64,000 nt of DNA from Hominimerdicola alba 8. Its GTDB lineage: Bacteria; Bacillota; Clostridia; Oscillospirales; Ruminococcaceae. Every line of letters begins with the position of its first letter. Position 1 is the first letter of the stretch. The notes beneath the pieces were generated by a model. It made no database searches. It saw only the letters and a program-made list of their open reading frames with translations, and was not told the DNA's origin. Shown here one piece after another: positions 55,843 through 64,000 of this stretch. The stretch spans positions 31,492-95,491 of the forward strand of contig NZ_ADKM02000086.1 of assembly GCF_000178155.2 (NCBI RefSeq), written 5' to 3'. The position numbers were made by a program, and so were the translations under genes.

Positions 55843-58194
55843 ATGCGTAGCATACTTAAACTTATGTGGGCAAATATCCGACGGGGGAAAGGCAGTTTCA
55901 AGGGGATAATAATACTTATGATGCTTATGACATTCTCCTTTTCGGGGACTGTCAGCAACAACGACCGTCTGAGAGAAGCACGCGAGCAAAAGTTCGCTGA
56001 TGCGGGTGTATCAGACCTTATGGTGAACATCTACGACGATATACTGACCGATGAGATGCTTAGTTCTGCCACAGAACACCCTGCTGTCAGTTCGGTGACG
56101 GTGAATGAAGCATTGTTCTTCTCCACCGCAGTACAGATAAACGGTGAGGACAACAACATGTGGTTCTCGTTAAGGGCTGATGATGGTGACACCAACGTTT
56201 TCACCGAAGACGGGAACAGTTTCCGTGAAGATGCAAGCCTTTCGGACGGCGAGATATATCTGCCGTACAAGCTGCGGCTGGCAGAAGGTTTTGAAGTGGG
56301 GAATGAACTTTCACTGCGCACACACAGCGGATATGACGAGAAGTTCATCATAAAGGGCTACTACGAAGATATCCTGACAGGTGCGACCACGATGGGCTGG
56401 AACTACTGCGTGATAACACCGCACGACTTTGACAGGATAAAGTCTGAAAAGGCAGACAAACTCGGCGGAGAGAGCGTATGCGTGCTTAAGGTAGACTGGC
56501 TTCACATCAACGCAAAAGACGGCATAAGCTGTACCGAACTTAGAAAACAGCTTAGCCGCGATACCGACCTTATCAGTTCTGCAAACAACGCCATGACACG
56601 GGATTATTTCACAGACAGCATAGAGATGTATTCCCGCGTGGGCACACGTTCGGTTGGGATATTCGTGATGCTGCTGACGATAGTCATGCTGATAACCATG
56701 TACAACAGCCTTGCGGCAAGCATCGACCTTGACAGGACTGAACTGGGCATTCTCAAAGCTGAGGGTTTTACCGCAGGACAGATAAGTCTGGTGTACATTT
56801 TACAGTATGTCACAGCGCTGACGCTGGGTGGCATCGCGGGGATACTTGTGTCGGTGCCTGCCTGCCGCTATCTTATAGGGGCATGGAAGAATATCACGGG
56901 CATAATGACAGATACCGGCGTTTCTTACCTCAAATGCGGAGGACTGTGCGCGGCTATGACGGCAGTCAGCACAGTGTTCATACTTATCGCGACCTCGAAG
57001 ATAAGCAGGATATCGCCTGTGCGTGCCATATCGGGAAATATCAGCGATGCACATTTTGACAGCAGGCTCGACCTGCCGATACACGCAAGACCGCTCAGCT
57101 TTTTTCTGGCACTAAGACAGCTTGGGTCACGCAAAAAGAGCTATATCGGCACAGTGCTGATAGTAACTATGCTGGTGTATTTTGTGGTCAGCATAATGAT
57201 ACTGGCAGGCGGACTTGATACAGACAACCTGTTCTACACAATAGGCGGCGAGATAGAACTCACCGATATGGGCGGGCTGAATATGTCGGAAACAGATGGT
57301 ATCGAAGCAGAGATACAAAAAACAGACAAAAATGCTTTCATCGAATACTCCTGCCGACACAATATGCTGCTTGACGGAGAGTCTGTGATGGTACACGCTT
57401 ACCGCGCGGCGCAGGAGGTGTTCAAGCCCGAAGAGGGTCGTGCGCCAAAGTATGACAATGAGATAATGATAACAAGAAATGTCAGCGAACAGCTTGGCAA
57501 AAAAATAGGCGACACCATCACCGTAAAATATAAAGACAGCGAAACGGATCTTATAATAACAGGCTATTTCCAGACCGTCTGGGATTTCGGATATCTCTCC
57601 GTGATGACAACAGACGGCATAAAGCGTTCGGGACTGGACGAGATATACGAAGCATACATAAGGCTGGGCGACCCGTCAAAGCGGGAAGAGGTCACAGATA
57701 TGCTGAATGAAAAATACAAGGGCAGACTTGAAGCATCTGCTTTTGAGAACAGCGCATACGCCGAAGCCTACTCGAAGATAGTAAATACACTGATGCACTC
57801 GCTGACAGCCGCAATGTATTCTGTACTGCTGATATTTGCGGTGGTAATCGTAAACATGGTGTGCAAAAGGGCATTCATACGCGAACGCACAGACATCGGT
57901 ATATACAAAGCTATGGGTTTCACGGCGGGGGCACTTCGCACACAATTCGCGGTGCGCTTTACGATAATAGCGGTTATCGGTGCGGCGCTGGGCTGTATCA
58001 TCAGCGTGTTCTTCTCACGAAAGATGATAACCTACATACTGCATGTAGTCGGGCTGACGGATTTCACCTCAGCCAACCGCCCGCTAACCTTTATACTGCC
58101 TGCTATAGCCATAAGCGCGTGCTTTTTTGCGGCAGCTTACATATCCTCGCGAAAGGTGAAGACAGTTGAGGTAAGCGAACTGATATCAGAATAA
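55843..58194 (+). CDS. ABC transporter permease with two FtsX domains
   Basis: A 783-residue permease: an N-terminal membrane segment, a large extracellular domain (about 40-275), four-segment FtsX region (about 285-420), a second extracellular region and a second FtsX region (about 650-775). This duplicated layout is typical of MacB-like/Firmicute peptide or envelope-stress exporters. The start at 55843 follows GAGGTGCGGC; a start 11 codons earlier overlaps the ATPase gene. It follows the ATPase in the same operon. Confidence 0.94.
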   Translation: MRSILKLMWANIRRGKGSFKGIIILMMLMTFSFSGTVSNNDRLREAREQKFADAGVSDLMVNIYDDILTDEMLSSATEHPAVSSVTVNEALFFSTAVQINGEDNNMWFSLRADDGDTNVFTEDGNSFREDASLSDGEIYLPYKLRLAEGFEVGNELSLRTHSGYDEKFIIKGYYEDILTGATTMGWNYCVITPHDFDRIKSEKADKLGGESVCVLKVDWLHINAKDGISCTELRKQLSRDTDLISSANNAMTRDYFTDSIEMYSRVGTRSVGIFVMLLTIVMLITMYNSLAASIDLDRTELGILKAEGFTAGQISLVYILQYVTALTLGGIAGILVSVPACRYLIGAWKNITGIMTDTGVSYLKCGGLCAAMTAVSTVFILIATSKISRISPVRAISGNISDAHFDSRLDLPIHARPLSFFLALRQLGSRKKSYIGTVLIVTMLVYFVVSIMILAGGLDTDNLFYTIGGEIELTDMGGLNMSETDGIEAEIQKTDKNAFIEYSCRHNMLLDGESVMVHAYRAAQEVFKPEEGRAPKYDNEIMITRNVSEQLGKKIGDTITVKYKDSETDLIITGYFQTVWDFGYLSVMTTDGIKRSGLDEIYEAYIRLGDPSKREEVTDMLNEKYKGRLEASAFENSAYAEAYSKIVNTLMHSLTAAMYSVLLIFAVVIVNMVCKRAFIRERTDIGIYKAMGFTAGALRTQFAVRFTIIAVIGAALGCIISVFFSRKMITYILHVVGLTDFTSANRPLTFILPAIAISACFFAAAYISSRKVKTVEVSELISE

Positions 58195-58206
58195 CAGGGG
58201 GATAAT

Positions 58207-58653
58207 ATGGACTCAAAAACAGCACTTATTGTAATCGACCTGCAAAACGACTATCTTTGGGACAAGCGTAAAAAGATGTTCGGCTACGATACCGAAAGAC
58301 TAATAAGTTCGGTGAACAGGGCGGTACACACAGTCAGCGAAAAAGGCGGAGATGTCATTTACATCGCACAGATGTTTCCTGATATCATCACCAACAGGTG
58401 GTTCATCGGTTTTTCCATCAAGGGCACTGAGGGTGCTGAACTTTTTGGTAAGCTGGACATAGTGAGCGGTCTGTATTTCGAGAAAAATCTGCCTGACAGC
58501 TACACCGCCAAAGCATTCCGCCGACACATGGAAGAGAAAAATTACACGGAAGTTCTGCTGTGCGGACTTGACGAGTGCGGCTGTGTCGGGGCAACGGCAA
58601 GGGGTGCTGTGAAAAACGCGATCAAGCACGCTGTAACTATCACAGTTCAGTAA
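58207..58653 (+). CDS. Isochorismatase-family cysteine hydrolase
   Basis: A 148-residue hydrolase of the isochorismatase-like fold. The catalytic triad is visible: Asp11 (VIDLQNDY), Lys93 (FEKNLPDS) and Cys126 (ECGCVGATA). It is shorter than most relatives (about 170-200) and stops soon after the helix carrying Cys, so the last strand and helix are missing. The start follows AGGGGGATAAT. It lies 12 bases after the permease and may be the last gene of the operon; a link to transport is not obvious. Confidence 0.88.
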   Translation: MDSKTALIVIDLQNDYLWDKRKKMFGYDTERLISSVNRAVHTVSEKGGDVIYIAQMFPDIITNRWFIGFSIKGTEGAELFGKLDIVSGLYFEKNLPDSYTAKAFRRHMEEKNYTEVLLCGLDECGCVGATARGAVKNAIKHAVTITVQ

Positions 58654-58666
58654 TAATGCAGACAAT

Positions 58667-58698
58667 AAAGCCGATGCACCAAAAGCATCGGCTTTTTG
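58667..58698 (+). terminator. Terminator of the ABC operon
   Basis: AAAGCCGATGC/GCATCGGCTTT 11 bp stem with five T residues, 14 bases after the hydrolase stop. Confidence 0.9.
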
Positions 58699-58723
58699 TT
58701 GAAAAAAATTCAGTTTGGCAGAC

Positions 58724-58768
58724 AAAAAAAGCTCACACCCGCCGTGAATAACGGCTTGTGTGAGCTTT
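58724..58768 (-). terminator. Terminator of the LacI/AraC-type regulator gene
   Basis: AAAGCTCACAC/GTGTGAGCTTT 11 bp outer stem with an inner GCCGT/ACGGC stem; seven T residues follow on the minus strand. Confidence 0.9.
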
Positions 58769-58775
58769 GATATTT

Positions 58776-60923
58776 CTACGACCACATTTTGCGGTACTGC
58801 ATGACTGTGTAGCCACTTACCTGCTGGAACTGCCGCATGAAGTATTTCAGGTCTTTATAGCCGCATCTTTCGGCTATCTCGGCATTTGAAAGCTGAGTCA
58901 TGGTTATCTGATAGCGTGCGGCGGCTATCCTTGCATTGATGCAGTCATCATGCAGGGTGAAGCCGTAGCATTTGCGGAATATCGCCCGCAGATAGCCGTC
59001 ACTGCCGTAAAAGCGCGAGTAAACATCCTGCGAGTTGAAAGTCATCTGCGGTTCTTTGTACAGCATCGCTCTCAGCTCGTTCAGCTTTTTGTAGTGGGGC
59101 TGAGCGCGTCTTTGCGAATACCTCTCGCTCAACTCGGCTATCTTTGCAAAGCAGTTCTCTTTAATATTGAAATATTCCATGTCGCCGCATGGTACAGCGG
59201 CGCACACAAAAGAGTCCAGCCCGTACTTTTTCATATAGATGCTGTGGTGCAGGAGCAGTGCCGCCAGCTGCTTTGAAAGCACATCGGTATCGGGGATATC
59301 CCTTATCAGGCAGACAAAAGTATCATCGCTTATCTTGCCGCACAGCCTGTCGCCGCAGAACTGTCTGACAGCGTCCGCCGCATCCTGCACAGCGTAGATA
59401 TGTTCGTTGTTGTCGGTGCTGTTCCGGTACAAGCCGCCTGACATGCCTATCTTAAGTGCCACGAAGTACAGCCCGCTCTTTTCGACATTACGGTATTTGC
59501 GCCTCAGCCCGTTCTCGTTTAGCATGCCTGTCAGCGGGTCACGCTTTTCTGATATATCCTGACATTGCAGGTAGAAGCTGATATCATTTTTCATGCGCAG
59601 GTATTCAAGACCGTTTGAGATGGTCTTGAGCCAGCTGCGAAGAAGCTGATTGAATGTGTCCTCACCTTTAAAGCCCATCACCACATAGCCCAGTTCTCTG
59701 TCTGAGAAGAACAGCGGGCAGAAATAATAGTGCGCGGCTTCATCTCTGAAAAATGTTGAGATATCGTACTTGTGGAAAACGAACGGTTCGCTGTCAGACA
59801 GCAGGTCATAGCTGACCATCTTGTCGGAATTTTCAGAGTCGTCATACCAGTTCTCATAAAGGCACAAGTTGACCTTATCGGCATACATTATAAGGAACTG
59901 CGGGTCACGGCACTGCTCAATAAATTCAGTGATGCTCCTGCACTCCATCAGGCGGTGTTCAAACTGTATCAGCGTGTGAAGATCCTGATAGGTGTCACGG
60001 AAGCGTGCCGCCTGTATATCAGCCTTGATATCGGCTATCTTTGAACCGCATGGACAGGTATCACCGCATATAAGTTGTCCGCGCGGCGGGGGTGGGTCAA
60101 GGTATTCGCCGCAGTCTATCTTATGCGCCAGCATCTCAACAGCCTGCACGCCCAGCGCACTTCTGTTGCGGCGGTAGGTGGTCAGCAGCGGCAGATGGCT
60201 ACCGCGTTCACGGATATATTCATAGCTTATCACCGACATTTTCTCGGTGATATCGATATTTCTTTCCATATACTCGTCCAGCAGACCATACGCCATGTAG
60301 TCATTACAGCATATGAGCGCCTGCGGGTAAGGAAGTTCGCCCTCGATATACTTCACCGCATGGGCACGCCCCGAAGTCAGCCAGAAATCACCAAAGAACA
60401 CCTTGCTTTCGTCAAAAGCGATGCCGTGTTTTTCCAGCGAGCGCCTGTAGCCCTCAACACGCCTGTGAGAAACCTCCTCATTGTAATTGCCTGACAGTAT
60501 ATGGATATCTGTATATCCGTGTACATCTATAAGATGGTCACACACATCTTCGAGGTCATTTTCATCACAGGTGTTGACATAGTGATATGACGGCTTTGTG
60601 AAGCCCTCCATCTCGACACCCAGCGTCAGTATCGGCACATCCTTGCGTTCAAGCTGTTCGGTTATGACCCTCTGCACATCGGCGTTTATGACAGCTTCCG
60701 AAATGAGTATGATGCCGTCAAGTTCATCAGAACCTATCAGTTCGTAGATTATGTTCTCTGTTTTCAGAACATCGGCTGTTTCGGCGGGATTGTATATATT
60801 TGACATTATGACTATGTCGATATCCATCGCCCGCGCCTGCGCGTAAATGCCGCTGAGTATCTCACGCTGTTCGATATTAGCGACAGTAGCAGCAACAACC
60901 CCGAATACCTTTCTCCTTTTCAA
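58776..60923 (-). CDS. Sensor-regulator: LacI-type sugar-binding, degenerate GGDEF and AraC domains
   Basis: A 715-residue regulator with no membrane segments. Residues 5-275 match the periplasmic-binding-like sensor of LacI proteins (VFGVVAATVANIEQREILSGI, LDGIILISEA, ICCNDYMAYGLLDEY) but without a LacI DNA-binding head. The middle resembles a diguanylate cyclase (DPLTGMLNENGLRRKY, near 485), though the GGDEF site reads GKISDDTF and must be inactive as a cyclase. The C-terminus is an AraC helix-turn-helix (about 610-715: FGSDGYLRAIFRKCYG; MTQLSNAEIAERCGY). The TTG start at 60923 follows GGAGGGAGCCGC. It probably senses a sugar and activates unknown genes. Confidence 0.88.
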   Translation of the reverse strand: MKRRKVFGVVAATVANIEQREILSGIYAQARAMDIDIVIMSNIYNPAETADVLKTENIIYELIGSDELDGIILISEAVINADVQRVITEQLERKDVPILTLGVEMEGFTKPSYHYVNTCDENDLEDVCDHLIDVHGYTDIHILSGNYNEEVSHRRVEGYRRSLEKHGIAFDESKVFFGDFWLTSGRAHAVKYIEGELPYPQALICCNDYMAYGLLDEYMERNIDITEKMSVISYEYIRERGSHLPLLTTYRRNRSALGVQAVEMLAHKIDCGEYLDPPPPRGQLICGDTCPCGSKIADIKADIQAARFRDTYQDLHTLIQFEHRLMECRSITEFIEQCRDPQFLIMYADKVNLCLYENWYDDSENSDKMVSYDLLSDSEPFVFHKYDISTFFRDEAAHYYFCPLFFSDRELGYVVMGFKGEDTFNQLLRSWLKTISNGLEYLRMKNDISFYLQCQDISEKRDPLTGMLNENGLRRKYRNVEKSGLYFVALKIGMSGGLYRNSTDNNEHIYAVQDAADAVRQFCGDRLCGKISDDTFVCLIRDIPDTDVLSKQLAALLLHHSIYMKKYGLDSFVCAAVPCGDMEYFNIKENCFAKIAELSERYSQRRAQPHYKKLNELRAMLYKEPQMTFNSQDVYSRFYGSDGYLRAIFRKCYGFTLHDDCINARIAAARYQITMTQLSNAEIAERCGYKDLKYFMRQFQQVSGYTVMQYRKMWS

Positions 60924-61195
60924 GCGGCTCCCTCCTGCTTCGATATACCTGCCGATAACGGCAGGGCATAGAACACCTAAGCGAATAAAGTAAGATAATG
61001 CCACATATCAGACCGCAGGGTATGCTCCCCTGCTCATCTTCTGCACCGAATGGTATCGGCAGTGATGTGACAAGGCTGAAATATAAACGCTTTTTCCTCT
61101 TTATATATCCTTCATGCAGATAATTCCGCTTTAACTGAACGCATCATAAAACAGACCACAGCGTTCAGTGTTTTCTTTTTATATATCCTGCTTTG
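60924..61195. other. Leader of the LacI/AraC-type regulator
   Basis: About 270 bp of transcribed leader on the minus strand. It has a perfect 8 bp hairpin CTGAACGC/GCGTTCAG (about 61135-61168) and a direct repeat TTATATATCCT (twice, about 45 and 145 nt into the leader). No coding sequence or known RNA motif is evident. Confidence 0.5.
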
Positions 61196-61224
61196 ATTAT
61201 ACCACATAGTCCTGATTAAGTCAA
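61196..61224 (-). promoter_or_regulatory. Promoter of the LacI/AraC-type regulator
   Basis: Minus-strand TTGACT (61224-61219), 17 bp, TATAAT (61201-61196). Confidence 0.82.
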
Positions 61225-61283
61225 CGACATTATATGAACAAATCCGTTATATATTCGCTCAAACGCCGTATTTAAGGGCTTTA

Positions 61284-61436
61284 TCATCGACTGTGGTAGA
61301 AAGATATATTATCGAAATCTGGTTTTCTTCTAGCCTTGCCGTTTACGATAGCGATCGCACCCTCATGGCAAGCCTTCGCACACAGACCGCAGCCGTTGCA
61401 TTTTTCTTCGTCTATCTCAATTATTTTCCGTATCAT
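61284..61436 (-). pseudogene. Truncated 4Fe-4S ferredoxin-type protein
   Basis: Fifty codons starting MIRKIIEIDEEKCNGCGLC. One complete 4Fe-4S motif (CNGCGLCAKAC, about 13-23) is followed by HEGAIAIVNGKA, after which the normal family continuation (a second cluster loop and more) is lost and the frame ends RRKPDFDNISFYHSR. The upstream half is excellent, with AAGGAGG before the ATG, so it looks like a gene cut by recombination near its middle. A single-cluster peptide might still be made. It is divergent from the Crp/Fnr gene and shares its palindrome. Confidence 0.7.
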
Positions 61437-61448
61437 AGCCATACCTCC

Positions 61449-61477
61449 TTGACTTTCTGTATCCATTATAGTATAAT
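61449..61477 (+). promoter_or_regulatory. Promoter of the Crp/Fnr regulator
   Basis: TTGACT (61449-61454), 17 bp, TATAAT (61472-61477). A divergent minus-strand promoter with TTACAA in the palindrome and TATACT may serve the ferredoxin remnant. Confidence 0.78.
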
Positions 61478-61490
61478 CAAAGGAGAAAGT

Positions 61491-61508
61491 ATGTTGTAAT
61501 TACAACAT
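61491..61508. promoter_or_regulatory. Perfect 18 bp palindrome, likely Crp/Fnr operator
   Basis: ATGTTGTAATTACAACAT reads the same on both strands. It lies between the divergent ferredoxin remnant and the Crp/Fnr gene, 14 bp before the regulator's ATG, where it can overlap the -35 region of the divergent promoter and block the regulator's own transcript. Confidence 0.82.
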
Positions 61509-61522
61509 TTCAGGAGAAAAAT

Positions 61523-62167
61523 ATGGATATTTCAGTTTTGCATAATTCGATACTGTTCAAGGGCTTTGATGATACCGAAATATCGGAGCTTATGAAAGCC
61601 CTTAATGCAGCCGAAAAGAAATACAATAAAGGTGCGATGATATTTTCATCGGGAGAGATCACCGATAAACTATGCTTTGTGACCGCAGGCAGCGTTACCG
61701 TGGAGAGCAATGATATGTGGGGAAACCGCACGATACTCAACCTTGTAGGTAAGGGACAGTTCTTTGCAGAAAGCTATGCACTCCTGCCTGATGTGCCTAT
61801 GCTGGTCGATGTCTGCGCCGCTGAGGATTGCACTGTTGTTTTTCTGAGCATGAAGTCGCTCGCTGACCTCAACGATACGATAAGGGCGAGACTGCTTGCA
61901 AATCTTCTGACTATCACCACAAGAAAAAATCTGCACCTGTCGAGCCGGAGCTTTCATACTGCTCCGAGACAGGTGCGTGGACGTATTATGGCGTACCTGA
62001 ACACCATATCGGTTCAAAAGCATTCCCGTGAGTTTGATATACCCTTTGACCGTCAGCAGCTTGCAGACTACCTCAATGTGGAACGGTCTGTGCTTTCCAA
62101 TGAACTTAGTAAAATGCAGAGAGACGGACTGATACGATGCAGGAAGAACCATTTTGAGATCATATAA
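61523..62167 (+). CDS. Crp/Fnr-family transcription regulator
   Basis: A 214-residue Crp/Fnr regulator: a cyclic-nucleotide-binding-like sensor (about 1-120, GAMIFSSGEITDKLCFVTAGSV), a dimer helix, and a C-terminal winged helix with EFDIPFDRQQLADYLNVERSVLSNELSKMQRDGLI (about 170-204). It lacks the Cys set of FNR iron-sulfur proteins at the N-terminus. The ATG follows CAGGAGAAAAAT. The adjoining ferredoxin remnant and palindrome resemble clostridial units that respond to nitrosative or redox stress, but the effector is not deducible. Confidence 0.93.
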   Translation: MDISVLHNSILFKGFDDTEISELMKALNAAEKKYNKGAMIFSSGEITDKLCFVTAGSVTVESNDMWGNRTILNLVGKGQFFAESYALLPDVPMLVDVCAAEDCTVVFLSMKSLADLNDTIRARLLANLLTITTRKNLHLSSRSFHTAPRQVRGRIMAYLNTISVQKHSREFDIPFDRQQLADYLNVERSVLSNELSKMQRDGLIRCRKNHFEII

Positions 62168-62170
62168 CAG

Positions 62171-62210
62171 AAGCGCAGATGACCAATTTTAGCCATCTGC
62201 GCTTTTTTAT
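62171..62210 (+). terminator. Terminator of the Crp/Fnr gene
   Basis: AAGCGCAGATG/CATCTGCGCTT 11 bp stem with six T residues; it overlaps the last bases of the convergent DUF4314 gene. Confidence 0.9.
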
Positions 62211-62401
62211 GTTTCTGTTTTCTCAAAGCCCTTCAATACCTGTTTATCCGAGAACGAGGACAGCTTGCCGTCCGACCATTCTATGAAAACATTGTCCATT
62301 TCGTCTATATAAAGTATCGTTGCCGTTGAGCCGATAGGATAGTCGTTGGTGACTGTCTCGGTCATTTTGATCTTAGCACCGACTGTGATAGAGTCCATCA
62401 T
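62207..62401 (-). CDS. DUF4314 small protein
   Basis: A 64-residue protein, mostly one small beta-barrel: MMDSITVGAKIKMTETVTNDYPIGSTATILYIDEMDNVFIEWSDG is the DUF4314 signature (length and GSxGTVxxVD-like core). Such genes are frequent on clostridial mobile elements and beside recombination or WYL genes; the role is unknown. The start at 62401 follows CAGGAGGTTATAACT. It may be transcribed with the WYL regulator gene located 133 bp upstream. Confidence 0.82.
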   Translation of the reverse strand: MMDSITVGAKIKMTETVTNDYPIGSTATILYIDEMDNVFIEWSDGKLSSFSDKQVLKGFEKTET

Positions 62402-62533
62402 AGTTATAACCTCCTGAAATTCACACACTTGCTCTATTATACTACAATGGGGATTCGGTGTCAAGGGACAGATTGATTATTATGGGATTGCACGGCAGTT
62501 GCACATGAGCTGCAAGAAAAGCTGTAAAAAACA

Positions 62534-63517
62534 CTATTGCACAACGATCTCAGGATATGCACCGAGCATTTTTCGCACTTCGTCCAAATACTCAGCTCGC
62601 TCTTTGGCAGGAGCAGCAAGCTCCACTCCGCTGCCGAACTGCATCAGCCACAGGTAAAATTTCTGATTGATGCCTACACGAACATGGAAACGCACGAAGT
62701 CGCTATCCTCATCAGACATGATCGAAGCGAAGTATCCGAAGTTCTCACGCATCTCATCAAGCAGATACTTCCTCACTCGGAGCGTGACCGAGGTGAAGTA
62801 TTCGGGAGCGAACATATCCGTCACGAAGCCCTCATATTTTTCGTCCGGCGGCAGACGGAGCTGTGTCGTGTTACCGCCGACGATATTCTTCATTCTGTCA
62901 ACTCTGTATATCCTCCACTTGCTGTCGGTCAAGTTGAAGCATTTGAGGTAAAACCGTTCGTGGAAATAGATCACGCTCACGGGGAGCATATCTCTGTCCT
63001 TCAGATAGTATTTGATCTGCTTTTCACTCTCATCATACTTGCCATACTCAAAATTGATTTTCCGCCGTTCACCGATCAGGCGGTGTATCTTATCCAAGTT
63101 TTCCAAAAGGTCAAGTGTCGAGGGGCATTGTTCGTTCAGAACGATTCGGCTTATAAGCTGTCTGATCTCCGCATCGGAACACATACCCTCAAACTTCTTG
63201 ATAAGCAGCCGCTTTTGCTTTGAAGTCAGGAACTTATTTATGGAGATAGAATCCACAATGAAGCGTATTTCATTGAACGAGAAGCCTTTGTCGATCAGAG
63301 CATAGTAAGCCTTGTTATGGTCACGGCTCTTTTTTACAATATTATTTCCCATACTGGTGAGCCTGTCGATGTCTCGCCTTATCGTGACTTCGGCAGGATA
63401 AGACAGCGTCCCTGTGTTGGCTACATAATCTTGAATATCCTTGATTGATACATAGTGGTTTTCATCAGAATATCTTGATAGGTATTCCAGTACGCAAATG
63501 ATACGTTCGTGTTCCAT
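62534..63517 (-). CDS. WYL-domain transcription regulator
   Basis: A 327-residue regulator. The N-terminus is a DeoR-like winged helix (ERIICVLEYLSRYSDENHYVSIKDIQDYV and EVTIRRDIDRLTSMG, about 4-60). The WYL domain (about 150-235) contains INFEYGKYDESE and LPVSVIYFHERFYLKCFNL...RIYRVDRM. WYL regulators bind ligands, often nucleic-acid fragments, and control defence or DNA-damage genes. The ATG at 63517 follows CGGAGGGAAATGGA. It is alone here apart from the DUF4314 gene. Confidence 0.93.
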   Translation of the reverse strand: MEHERIICVLEYLSRYSDENHYVSIKDIQDYVANTGTLSYPAEVTIRRDIDRLTSMGNNIVKKSRDHNKAYYALIDKGFSFNEIRFIVDSISINKFLTSKQKRLLIKKFEGMCSDAEIRQLISRIVLNEQCPSTLDLLENLDKIHRLIGERRKINFEYGKYDESEKQIKYYLKDRDMLPVSVIYFHERFYLKCFNLTDSKWRIYRVDRMKNIVGGNTTQLRLPPDEKYEGFVTDMFAPEYFTSVTLRVRKYLLDEMRENFGYFASIMSDEDSDFVRFHVRVGINQKFYLWLMQFGSGVELAAPAKERAEYLDEVRKMLGAYPEIVVQ

Positions 63518-63670
63518 TCCATTTCCCTCCGATAGTATTGAAATATCCCTGTTCTGTGCATTGACGGAACAGGGATTTTTGTTTACTAAAGTTACTGTCA
63601 CTCTGCCTGTTCAGAGTGGTGTCAGATATTCAGTTGAAGACAGCTCAGGAACGCCACCCTGTGATACTAT

Positions 63671-63699
63671 TATTTTATCATAGAATGACCTGCTATTCA
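63671..63699 (-). promoter_or_regulatory. Promoter of the WYL regulator
   Basis: Minus-strand TTGAAT (63699-63694), 17 bp, TAAAAT (63676-63671). The leader is about 150 nt. Confidence 0.78.
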
Positions 63700-64000
63700 A
63701 TCGGGTTCGGAATAAAGGCGCATATAGTTCGGAATGTTTATCTACTATCAATTCTAAATGTAAATATTTTGTGAACATTTCGCCTTATCTACCCCAAAAA
63801 TCCAAAATTGTCGGTAGATAAGTGAAGGGGTATGCAGCCGCAGTCGCTTACGCTCCAATTCCTCTAACGGAGAGAGGAAACTTCCGAGAGCCGCAGGCTC
63901 AAATTGAAGTCACGCACAGAGGGCGTGACTCAAACCCAGCAAGCACGGTATCTCCGCATTACAATTTTCCAAAATTGAATGCTCCGATACACAGCTTGTC
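63700..64000. other. Right-edge non-coding region, possible gene end
   Basis: It contains an inverted repeat CTTATCTACC/GGTAGATAAG (63784-63823), a GTCACGC/GCGTGAC hairpin (63911-63930) and AGGAAACT-type purine runs. On the minus strand the last 14 codons read DKLCIGAFNFGKL then TAA (63961-63959), which could be the C-terminus of a gene beyond the window. Nothing is identified with certainty. Confidence 0.35.

Noticed and set aside
62534..64000. Defence island around the WYL regulator
   Set aside because: WYL and DUF4314 genes often sit near defence or mobile genes, but no nuclease, methylase or Cas gene is visible before the window ends.
1..64000. CRISPR array, prophage or intact insertion sequence
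   Set aside because: No regularly spaced repeats, phage structural genes or transposase frames were found.

Overview
The window looks like a chromosomal segment of a low-to-mid-GC anaerobic Firmicute of the Ruminococcus type (class Clostridia). This is inferred from gene content: Firmicute-style promoters (TTGACA, 17 bp, TATAAT) and strong GGAGG ribosome sites, a secreted GH5 cellulase with C-terminal fibronectin-III-like repeats and no dockerin, a THF riboswitch before an ECF folate S-component, a rpsF-ssb-rpsR operon, sporulation-family membrane proteins and clostridial two-component systems. No rRNA, CRISPR array, prophage or intact transposase gene is visible.

Layout. 0-5 kb: a partial gene at the left edge, a membrane protein, and a very large hybrid histidine kinase with two receiver domains, an HD-GYP phosphodiesterase and an Hpt domain. 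5.4-10.1 kb: a NYN-nuclease-like protein with a long Lys/Ala/Glu tail, a frameshifted small gene, uvrC and a divergent peptide deformylase. 10.2-12.2 kb: four tRNA genes (Cys, Gly, Asp, Val) followed by an AT-rich islet with a lipoprotein. 12.2-20.7 kb: housekeeping genes mostly on the minus strand (hslO, a methyltransferase, a TrpR-like repressor, engB, lon, rpsR-ssb-rpsF). 20.7-31.6 kb: an LCP cell-wall enzyme, a glycosyltransferase, a zinc-ribbon/PASTA pseudokinase, pfkA, a riboswitch-controlled folT, a probable free small RNA, proC and two membrane proteins. 31.6-38.8 kb: prfB, an unknown membrane protein, mgtE with a long structured leader, and an OmpR-type two-component pair. 39-47 kb: two PH-like membrane proteins, two VanY-type carboxypeptidases, a TetR/sugar-symporter unit and an SdpR-SdpI-YhfC unit. 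47-53 kb: the GH5 cellulase, a TetR/aldo-keto reductase operon and a DUF3810-type membrane metalloprotein. 53-58.7 kb: a two-component system directly followed by its ABC exporter. 58.7-64 kb: a LacI/degenerate-GGDEF/AraC regulator, a truncated ferredoxin divergent from a Crp/Fnr regulator, and a WYL regulator.

Three repeat families cut across this layout. (1) A 90-103 bp MITE-like element with TAGCAATCC terminal inverted repeats and TA target duplications occurs four times; one copy splits a small membrane-protein gene whose frame is exactly restored by its removal. (2) A ~130-165 bp interspersed repeat occurs as two long copies and one fragment. (3) A G/C-rich hairpin family occurs three times, once inside repeat family 2.

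Regulation is unusually readable: several regulators have palindromes placed on their own promoters (TrpR-like, SdpR-like, two TetR, Crp/Fnr), pfkA and the cellulase share an AAACGTTTTC-type operator, and mgtE and folT have structured leaders. The strongest leads for something new are the mgtE leader RNA, the promoter-terminator-bounded small RNA before proC, the MITE family with its gene disruption, and the PASTA pseudokinase.
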